Assembly (NCBI GenBank): GCA_009763385.1
Contig: CM019822.1
Span: forward strand, 7,410,127 to 7,474,126
DNA: 64,000 bases
Source of the DNA: Coix lacryma-jobi var. lacryma-jobi
Lineage: Eukaryota > Streptophyta > Magnoliopsida > Poales > Poaceae
Direction: 5' to 3'
Position numbers and translations under genes: made by a program. Below, in pieces: positions 56,415 to 64,000 of the stretch. The notes below the pieces were generated by a model. It was given only the letters and a program-made list of their open reading frames with translations. It was not told where the DNA came from and did no database searches. Numbering within the stretch: the first letter of the stretch is position 1; each line of letters begins with the position of its first letter.

Positions 56415-56915
56415 GGACTATATAGAATTTTTTTATTAGTAATCCAATTAAATAAGATATTTTAAAAACAACACTGTCTATTTTTTTTAAAACTAACTTT
56501 TTTGCCGCGCCATCCCGCATGGCGCGGCAAAAGTGCCACCGTGGCGCGGCCAGACCCCATGGCACAGTTTGTTTTTAAGCGAATTATGGAAAACTATTGG
56601 AGATGATTTTTTTTCTTTTTCAAACTAATTTGGGTTTTCCAACATATATTTTTTTATGAAACAAAATTTGTAAAATATGTGATTGGGGTTTTTGCCGCGC
56701 CATCCCACCTGGCGCGACAAATTCCCTAGCCGCGTCATCCCGCCTGGCGCGGCAAATTGCGCCGTGGGGCCTGGCCGCGCCACGGTGGCACTTTTGCCAC
56801 GCCATGCGGGATAGCGCGGCAAAAGAGTTAGTTTTGAAAAAAAAAATTAGATAGTGTTGTTTTTAAAATATTTTATTTAATTGAGTTATTAATAAAAAAA
56901 ATTCACTATACAGGT
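56415..56915. repeat. Long inverted repeat (about 160-bp arms) with GCCGCGCCA hairpins
   Basis: Bases 56415-56574 and 56759-56915 are reverse complements over about 160 bases with a modest number of mismatches, separated by 184 bases. Each arm carries TTTTGCCGCGCYATCCCGCA and GCCACCGTGGCGCGGCCAG. The loop holds two more GC palindromes (GCCGCGCCA...TGGCGCGAC and GCCGCGTCA...TGGCGCGGC). RNA from it would fold into a long near-perfect hairpin. Confidence 0.88.
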
Positions 56916-56973
56916 CTCCGTATAAGTTTTCGATCTAGGCCTCGAAAAATTCAGTACCGGCCCTGCTCTGATG

Positions 56974-57540
56974 CACATGCACGCATTGACCCCTGCCTGT
57001 ACTGACGCCCGCCCGGGCGCGGGGGGCGCCCAGCCCACGACAACAACCGTGCGCGCGCATGCATTTCTTTAGCGCCGGCCGTCGCTGTCCCGCGCGCGCA
57101 TGCCGTGCCCCCGGCCCCGGCTCCGGCCCCCGCCATCGCCTCCGACAACCTTGTCCGCCGCCGCGCTGTCCGCACCCGCCGGTATGCAATCGCGCGTGCG
57201 TGATCGACTCAGACGGTAGCGCCCCCGCTCCCGCTCCCACTCCCACATGGATGCATGCGCCACCACGAACTCGATATGTTGCGCTGCCGCTCAATTGCTG
57301 GCTCATCGTCTCCGTCATCTGAATTAGTAACTAGTTACGTGGGCACGCCCATGCGCGCGAGTGATCGAATACCTTGGGAAGGTTGTCCTCTTCTTCGGTC
57401 GCTGAGTGTTTCCTTTGTAGGGGAGTACCCGGCCTGTGTATGGAGTTCTTAAGAAGAGATGGGAGTAGGGTAGGCCCGAGTAAAACAAACAAATAGACAC
57501 ATTCCAAAACATAATCATCTATTTTCTTGTTCATCATTAA
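56974..57540. other. GC-rich then mixed intergenic DNA
   Basis: Bases 56990-57200 are extremely GC-rich (GCGCGC, CCGGCCCC runs), producing many meaningless frames. No gene is recognised. Confidence 0.4.
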
Positions 57541-58080
57541 AAGTAAGGATCAACAATTTGTCCATAGCCCAACCTAAACAAACAGTCTAATAAGCAACAA
57601 AACTTCTTTAAGCAATGACACCGGCTTGCTATATCTTCGCACCTCCCAGAATCACACTGCCTGGCTGCCAGAGAAACAGATGCACGAGCTACTTTTTTTT
57701 TTTACAAAACCAATTTCTGAAAATTATGTGCTGCCTGCAGGGCAACCAGCTCATATGTACAGGCATGATCTGAATGCATAGGAACCCAAACGAAAATACT
57801 CTGTAGAACCTGAATGAAACCTGGCAGCGGCAACTCAATGTCCACCCCGCACATGACAGCCACACCCTCGGAAATTTCATAAACCAAAGAAGACACAGAG
57901 AGTGAAGAACAACAAAATCAGATACTCGATGGCAGCTGCCAAGAACAAAAAATACACGATAAAATCAGACACAACACACTGCACACCTAAAAAGACAGGG
58001 CTAACTCTTACAATTCGTTTTTTTCTGGAAACACCACCTCCATCTCGTTGGCCACCCTGCAGCATAGAGCACACAGAAAA
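57541..58080 (-). pseudogene. Possible orphan terminal exon and 3' UTR
   Basis: Reading the minus strand, a good acceptor (TATGCTGCAG, about 58053) precedes a short frame VANEMEVVFPEKNEL and a stop near 58005. About 450 bases resembling a 3' UTR follow. No matching upstream exons are seen: beyond 58100 there is a MITE-like inverted repeat and then unrelated GC-rich DNA. It may be a fragment of a truncated or captured gene, or chance. I do not recognise the product. A second open stretch of 64 codons (57896-57702, MSSLVYEISEGVAVMCGVDI...) lies in the supposed 3' UTR and is also unassigned. Confidence 0.25.
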
Positions 58081-58171
58081 TAAGCATCATAGAGTACAAC
58101 GGAAGAAAGAAGGGAAATTTAATTATTTGTCATCCTTCTTGTTGTCACTTCTCATACATATCGGATATTGC

Positions 58172-58420
58172 GATACTAATTTAGTCTATTAAAAAATAAA
58201 CTAATTATAAACTAATTTACAGCGGCATATGCTAATTAACAAAAAGGATCTAATAAAATAAATTAATCTATCATCAGCAAATATTTAGTGTAGGAGCATA
58301 TTGTTAAATTATGAACTAATTAAACTTAATAGATTTATCTTACGAATTAGCCTTCGACTGATAAATTAGTTTTATAATTAGTTATTTTTTAATAGACTAA
58401 ATTATAATATCTGATACATG
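58172..58420. mobile_element. MITE remnant with 40-bp inverted ends
   Basis: AATTTAGTCTATTAAAAAAT near the left end is matched by its inverted complement ATTTTTTAATAGACTAAATT near the right end. About 45 paired bases per arm enclose an AT-rich interior. Body words are shared with 54912-55153. Confidence 0.65.
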
Positions 58421-60055
58421 AGTAAATTTTTTTAACAGGGAACGAACGCGCCGGTGGAGGAGTAAACCACTGTGAAGAGAGAGCAGACGACGACGAGCGC
58501 TTCACCCAGACACTCGACTTTCATCGATTGGCGGAGAAAGAGAGAAGCTTGCACGTCGCGAGCGTTGACAGACGAGGCTGCTGGGTTTACCACCCATTGG
58601 GCATCGGTCGCTACCGCGCGGGCCCAAACATAGGACCAGGATGTCAAGCGTCCCTTCTCCCTTGGGGCAACCTCACGGCCGTGTAGAAGAAAAAGTGGAG
58701 CGGCAACACTGGCGTGGGACGACGTGGCCACACAGGCCTGGCCTATCTCTTCTCCTCCTCTGACGACAAAAGGTGAGGCACAGAGCTCGACAACGACGAG
58801 ACGGTAGACGTTGGGGCGCTGCAGGTAGGACCGCCGGCGTACCCTCACGAGCCAAATTACAATTCGACAACGGCGAGCACCGGCCAATACGAGAGGGAGG
58901 AGGTCAGCACAACGGGCCCGCCTGGCTGTACGCCTGTACCGTCCCCAATCTCCTGGTCAACGAAAGCACCACCGATCATCAGCAATCCAACGGCCGTCGT
59001 TCGGTTCGTCGACGTGGCCACCCTGAGGCCGCGCCGGCTCCTGACCTGGTGTTCTCTTGTCTTTAAGATTCCTATACGAGCTGTGAGCAGAACATGCGGT
59101 GTAGTACAGCAGCGACACGGTTGGCCACTGCCGACACCGACGCGACGCGCGCCGGAACGCGCATGCATGCATGCCCACAGTTTAGCGGCCGGCAATAACA
59201 AACCGCAGCTGTGCTCGATCTCTAGCTCATCAGCTACTGCTACGCTAGCTTTCTGTCTGTCTGTATCCCGTCGTCATCTTCCGCCGGCGTACGTTCCAGC
59301 TAGACGTGTTGGCTTCACTTTGTCGTCACAAGTTATTGGCAAAGATAAGATAAGGTAAGGCAAGTGTGTGCCGATTAGTAACGCATGTGGTTGCCAACCA
59401 TATATAATTCCATCAAGATAAGCCGCGGTGATTTTGAACAGGCAGCCGTGTTAACTTGCGCCGGGACGGGGAGGAGGCGAGGCCAAAACCGACGGTGCGT
59501 GCGGTCCCCGTCGCAGTCGCAGGGCCGGGCGCCGACGGCCGGTTAAACTACCATTTGCATGCGCCGCCGTCATCGGTCATCTCATCTCCGAGTAAAATTA
59601 AAGGAGAAGCGGCCGAGAAGTAAAACCGGCACTGACTGGGTTGGGTGCGTCATCACGTTAAAGAATGCAGTTCTGACAGCGAGCAGCTGCAACCAGGCCG
59701 GGGGGGCTTCTTCTTCTCAAACTAGAGCTACCCCGGCCGGTTTAGCTTGATTAGCTTAGCTTTACTTCCGTTTGGTACGGTGGTCTGCCACTCCGTTTCG
59801 TCGTCTCGTTCAGACGTCCATGCAAGCAAAGCAAAAAGGCATCATCCGAGGCGGCAGCAGACAGCGGGTCCGGGTCCGGCCTCGATCAACTTTGGATCAC
59901 CAAAAAGCTTGGCGCTTTTTCGAGATAAATAGATAGATAGATAGCCATGCCAACATGGCAATATGCGATCGCGCCAATTTGTGCCATGCGGGCGCCCATG
60001 CCTGCTTCCTAATCCTACCACGTACGTACACCCCCACTACGGCCAAAGCTCGCTC
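58421..60055. other. Intergenic upstream of MIR164, no gene recognised
   Basis: GC-rich DNA at 58440-59060 has overlapping frames on both strands, the longest 151 codons and without domain features. TGCATGCATGC near 59160 and (GATA)n at 59925-59942 are simple repeats. The segment next to 60056 is likely MIR164 promoter. Confidence 0.4.
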
Positions 60056-60060
60056 GCTGG

Positions 60061-60070
60061 CTATATATAC
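60061..60070 (+). promoter_or_regulatory. TATA box of the MIR164 transcript
   Basis: CTATATATAC lies about 200 bases upstream of the hairpin. It is well placed to start a Pol II primary transcript near 60095. A second (TA)n run at about 60138-60148 is an alternative. Confidence 0.5.
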
Positions 60071-60265
60071 ACGCCTGCTGCCAGACTGCCAGAGTGCCAG
60101 CGCCACTCTGCTCTGCCCATGGTCTATAATTCTTCTATATATATATAGCTAGCTCATCGACCAGGCAGAGGCAGGCACCGCAGGATCCCGATCCATTTTG
60201 TGTGCCTCGATCGGAGCGGCGAGCTTGCACTACGTGGCTCGTCGATCGTGCATGCGGAGGCCGGA

Positions 60266-60390
60266 GGGGCGAGCAAACCGTGCTGGAGAAGCAGGGCACG
60301 TGCTCGTCGGCGCCGCCCGCTGCTGTGGCTGCATGCGTGTGGTCGTCGTCGCAGCACGTGCGCTCCTTCTCCAGCATGGCTTCTCGCCCC
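60266..60390 (+). ncRNA. MIR164: MIR164 microRNA precursor
   Basis: The 5' arm carries the miR164 sequence at 60284-60304 (TGGAGAAGCAGG...CACGTGCT), matching conserved plant miR164 with a 3'-terminal U as in some grass isoforms. The 3' arm (60353-60376) pairs with it: 11 bp TGCTGGAGAAG/CTTCTCCAGCA, a short mismatched stretch, then 8 bp CACGTGCT/AGCACGTG. A lower stem GGGGCGAG/CTCGCCCC closes the hairpin. With a 2-nt 3' overhang, miR164* would be 60355-60375. miR164 directs cleavage of NAC transcription-factor mRNAs (CUC2, NAC1 and ORE1 type) controlling organ boundaries, lateral roots and senescence. None of those targets is in this window. The overlapping open frames are incidental. Confidence 0.95.
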
Positions 60391-62133
60391 AATCATCGTC
60401 ATCAGTTCGCCGGCAGGCCGTGCACCAACACCTCCTCGGCGGCACCTCGATCGCAATTGGCGGCCGGAGGCCAGCTCGATCATCGTCGTCCACCACCGTA
60501 CCGGAGGGCAAGGGCTGGTAAGAAATGGCTGCTGCACAGCCACTCACTGCTGCTGCTAGTACAGTGTTGTTTTGTAAGGGGGCTAGGCTTTTGCAGCCGC
60601 GGTGCGGCCGCCGCGATGCAGCAACAGCTTTAGCTCAAGAGCAAACACAGAGGCCGAATAGAACACGTACACGTACAGCACGCAAGCTAGCTGCATGCTT
60701 CCCCCCGTTAATTTCTCGGTTAGGCGGCATGAATTTGCAGCCGACAGCGCTAGCAGCTGGAAATTGAAGGTCGTCGGTCAGCAGCAGTGTCTACTCTACT
60801 ACTGTCAGTGACCTGTATATAGCTATAATACTCCGTAGCAGACATGGGGGTCATTGGAAAGTCATGGGGGTCCGTTGAAACTTGCATGAAACTGTCTTTA
60901 CTTCTTTGTGTGGACGACATGTATGTGTATGTAGTCATAATAATCTTTTTGCTGCACTTCTTCCTTCTTCGTCCAAAGTAGTACTACGCACGCTTAAGAC
61001 GACCTTTCTTTCCTGCCAAAGTTGAATTCATCACCATTTATCCAACAACCAGCCCAAATGCTGTTCGCCTTTGAAAGGTTGCATCTAGTCAAATTCACGT
61101 GACAGTATGCCACGTTTAATTTAATTCTTTTATTTAATTGTGTGCATAGATCTAGCGTGTTGTGAGGCCTACGCGTACGACAGTCGACGGGCCTCAGGAG
61201 ATGCTGCTCTACGTGCAAGCAGAAGATGCGGATCGACGCGATGACCACACTAGTGTCTCAGTACATTCCAGCTGGGTGTTCAATATTCCCATCAGATCAG
61301 ATATTTAAAAGCCAACTGCTAATAAGACACGTTTTTCTTTTTTTGCCCAAGCACGCTAGACCTCCGATGGCCTAGGAGGTGTCGGTGGGCGTTCGTGATA
61401 TGATGCCGCTGCCATCGAGGAGACGATGAGAGGACAGCACTTCGACCTTGACGCGGGCACGCTGCCATGCATGTGTGCCTGGCGGCGTTCGGGCCGCGTG
61501 GTCCGTTGGGCCGAGACCGCGAGGCCGCTGCAGCACTATCTTGGGCTCATGGGCAGTTATGAAGCCACAACGAATTAGAGAGGAATGATGTTGGTGATTT
61601 TTAGTCATGTAATTATTATTTTGATTTTTAGTCATGTTGTGGAAGTTATTTTAGGAAGAGGTCAAGTCCTATCAAACTTGTTCTAAAGGCCACGTGCATA
61701 TTGAAACCAATTTGATGTATCTCCATCCGTTCAATTGTCCATATACAAATTGCTGATGTCATTGTCTCTGTAGTTTGTAGGCTTGTAGCTAACTGTGTTG
61801 GCACTGCTTGAGATACATCGGTGTTTTGTATCTGACTATTCTTAGAACTCGTTTGAATTCACCAACTAAACTTTAGCTAGCATCATATCGAACAAAATAT
61901 AGTTTAGTTGGAAATTCTTGAAGGCCAGAGACAGGGACTGACAGGAATGGTCGAAAAAAAAGGTAAACACTTCACGCACGATATGATGACAGTATACAAA
62001 CCAGGCCAGATAACAGATTGCACAATTCATACAGACATCGGACACAATCACACAAGGCAATTACACACATGAAGCACAAAATTCCTCGTTTCTACTAAAA
62101 TTTACAATAACTACACTCCCAATGCATTTTGGA
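60391..62133. other. Intergenic between MIR164 and the next gene
   Basis: The first few hundred bases are probably the rest of the MIR164 primary transcript. Beyond 60780 the DNA is AT-rich with no recognisable gene. About 61900-62133 is likely the 3' UTR of the minus-strand gene. Confidence 0.45.
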
Positions 62134-64000
62134 TCAGCCCCTACCGCAGTTGAGTGATCGGAATGAGAAGAATGATCGATGAACTGCAAAAGCAATTAGC
62201 AAAATCAGAAAGCATTGATTGGATGGAAGTTATGGAACAGAAAAAACAGAATGAACTACACGGCGTGCACGTCAAGACATTATTTACATGAAAGGGATCC
62301 TAACACAAGCTATCATATTTACCTTTTGGTGATTTCTCTTGTGGAACTATCTCAGCTCGTTCAGACTTTGCAGGAGAGGCAGCTACAAGGCTTTGCAAAG
62401 AGCAAGCTGCTGAAAGTATATCGAGCTGTTCATCAGTTGCGAGTGTTATAGGTTAAAGAGCATAGATTATGAACTAACAAGCACGTAAAAAAGTTCTCGG
62501 CATGTGAAGTTGTATAGAAATTTTAGGAACACTTTCTTCTATTTATATATAGAAAAAAAAATGCCAAATGGCACGAAGAATTTGAGAAGAACGGAGTACC
62601 TTGTGAAGATACCGCATAGCCGTGGTCCGTATCATCAGAGGCAGCAGCATCTGAGGAGCCCATCCTGGGCTTCATGGACGCACCAGCGGGCTGCCACCTG
62701 CCGCTGTCGTCGGCCGCCGGCGAGGGCACGGACGGCGACGTGCAGTCGATGACAGTGACCTCCCTCCCTCTGTGCTTCTTCCCGAAGCTCAGGAACCTCT
62801 TCAGCCCCCTCACTGTCTTCTCTCCTGGAGACCGCACCGTGCCGGAAGACCTGCTGCCCGCGCTGCCCGGCGGCGTCCTCGGTGCCGGTGCCGGTGCTGC
62901 GCTCTTCTCGGCGCGCTCCTCGCGCTTCTTCCGCACGAGGGCGGCGTCCGCCTCGTGCAGCCTCTCGACGGACTGGTCCCGCGAGCTGCACGACGACGGC
63001 CGCGCGCTCGGCCCTGACGACCTGACTGACACAGAGGACTCGTCGGAGCTCTCCCTGGCCGGTGCTTCTTCGGCGTTCGTCGTCGCGATCTCTGCTGCAG
63101 CCGCGGTGGATACGGCTGGTGCTGGCGTCGCCGGCATCTCGTCATTCCTTGCCTTCACGTCGGGATCTAGCGCGGCATCCGGACCGGGCAATTTCGAAGG
63201 TTCAGAGAGCACCGTGGCTTGCTGCTCCTCGGCGGCGTCCTTGTTGATGTAGACGTAGCTCGGCTCGGGTTCCGAATCACTAGTGACCTCCCCGTCGGCG
63301 TCGACCTTTTCTTCGCCGTGTTTCTCAACACCAGTGATCTTCGCCTCAGGTTCGCCGTGTGGCACGGGCACGGCTTCGTCCACCGCACCGCGATCTGGCT
63401 CCGGCGAGGTGGCTCGCGTGTTCGCTGCACCCGTGCCGCCCCCGCCGTCGTCGTCCCTGCCGGCGAGCGACATCCTCGGCGGAGAAGCCCTTGGGGTTCC
63501 GCCAGTGCAAGCATACTCGGTCGAATGGCTCGGCACGGGCGGCGCAACCGCATCGGCGCTCGGCTGAACCACCGCAGGCGCCGCACCCCTGCCGAGATCC
63601 TCCGGTCCGCCGGAGCTAGAGCTAGGCCGTCGGGGCAGAGACCGCGGGGGCTTCGGCCCCGCCGCGGCCTGCTTTACGGACCCGTGCCCTTTCACGGAGT
63701 TCCTGCGCCGCAAAGACTTCCTGGGTCTCGTCGTGGTTGTGGTCGTTGCCGCCGCGCCGCCGGGGCTTTCCTTCTTGGCTTCCCCGCTGGAGCCGTCCGG
63801 CTCCGACGGCGGCGGTTCCTGCGACAGCGCCCGCCGCCTCCCGACGTCGGTGCGGTTCCTGCTCGTGGTGATGGACGACGAGAAGCTCCTGGTCCGCACG
63901 GGCTTCTTGCCGGTGACCCTCCTCGGAGCAAGAGCCGCGTCCGATGAGCTTCTCTTCCTGTCGTCGTCGTGCCGCTCAGATTTCCTCTGCACGATTGCAC
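62134..64000 (-). CDS. Long disordered Ser/Pro/Ala-rich protein, possibly COP1-interacting-protein-related (5' end beyond window)
   Basis: The visible exons in transcript order are >64000-62600, 62409-62323 and 62183-62134, joined in phase. The frame is open to the window edge with no ATG at its left, so the start lies outside. The large exon begins with basic, Ser/Arg-rich sequence (QRKSERHDDDRKRSSSD, RTRSFSSSITTSRNR). A long acidic, low-complexity Ala/Pro/Glu middle follows, and it ends in a conserved-looking patch (VRGLKRFLSFGKKHRGRE, GASMKPRMGSSDAAASDDTD). The last exons read ACSLQSLVAASPAKSE and VHRSFFSFRSLNCGRG before the stop. The Lys-Arg-Phe-Leu-x-Phe-Gly-Lys-Lys block recalls plant COP1-interacting-protein-related proteins, where such a C-terminal region is conserved. 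This link is tentative. There are no membrane segments or enzymatic motifs. The GC content is very high. Confidence 0.7.

Larger units (their letters stand above)
54539..56965. mobile_element. Non-autonomous hAT element with nested insertions
   Basis: Perfect 14-base inverted ends CAGGGCCGGTACTG / CAGTACCGGCCCTG are flanked by an exact 8-base target duplication CTCTGATG (54531-54538, 56966-56973), the hAT signature. The 2,427-base interior has no transposase frame. It is filled with MITE copies (54912-55153, 55154-55392, 56100-56318), a tandem repeat (55735-55925) and a large fold-back (56415-56915). It must have been mobilised by an enzyme in trans, or was an autonomous copy since eroded. 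Confidence 0.92.

Noticed and set aside
58432..58887. Minus-strand frame of 151 codons
   Set aside because: No recognisable motif, and an overlapping frame of similar quality exists; I could not support a gene.
60154..60633. Frames of 105-143 codons around the miRNA
   Set aside because: No domain or conserved motif; they overlap the MIR164 hairpin, which explains the conservation here.
62674..63947. Plus-strand frames of 192 and 242 codons
   Set aside because: Antisense shadows of the GC-rich minus-strand exon; composition mirrors its Ala/Ser/Pro codons.

Overview
This is plant nuclear DNA, almost certainly from a panicoid grass; sorghum or a close Andropogoneae relative is my best guess, but the species is inferred. 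The evidence is spliced genes with GT-AG introns, a mix of GC-rich few-exon genes and AT-rich many-exon genes, and dense Stowaway and Tourist MITEs with grass-type ends. Exon limits come from reading splice sites and checking codon phase. Most should be exact, but treat them as within about 3 bases.

Layout from left to right. (1) <254-5242, minus: 12 exons of a SAC-domain phosphoinositide phosphatase whose 3' end lies outside the window. (2) 5.3-14.4 kb: no convincing gene. It holds MITEs, a nested Stowaway pair, a GC-rich 40-bp minisatellite inside a Tourist-like element, and a poly(A)-tailed insert between 54-bp direct repeats. (3) 14386-19919, minus: a complete but dead Ty1/copia retrotransposon with 5-bp target duplication, PBS and PPT. 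A Stowaway sits in its pol gene. (4) 20562-21148, minus: a class III small heat-shock protein. About 2.9 kb away and divergent, 24029-27876, plus: a J-domain co-chaperone. (5) 28241-28313: tRNA-Ala(CGC), whose 3' part and flank are tandemly duplicated as two identical 180-bp units. (6) 31685-39215, plus: NOT2/VIP2, a CCR4-NOT subunit, with retroposons and MITEs in its introns. (7) 41280-42970, plus: a GT61 glycosyltransferase. (8) 45399-53271, minus: RRP12-like ribosome-biogenesis factor, 19 exons. (9) 54539-56965: a 2.4-kb non-autonomous hAT element with 8-bp target duplication, packed with nested MITEs and a large fold-back. (10) 60266-60390, plus: a MIR164 hairpin. (11) 62134->64000, minus: the 3' part of a long disordered protein, possibly COP1-interacting-protein related.

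These are independent housekeeping, stress and regulatory genes, not a pathway cluster. The only functional adjacency is the divergent sHSP and J-protein pair. RRP12 has a telo-box and site II motifs upstream, the usual promoter signature of plant ribosome-biogenesis genes. I found no unknown multi-gene system, CRISPR array or virus. The most notable items are the MIR164 locus, the broken copia element with complete ends, the tRNA-linked duplication and the hAT element with its fold-back.
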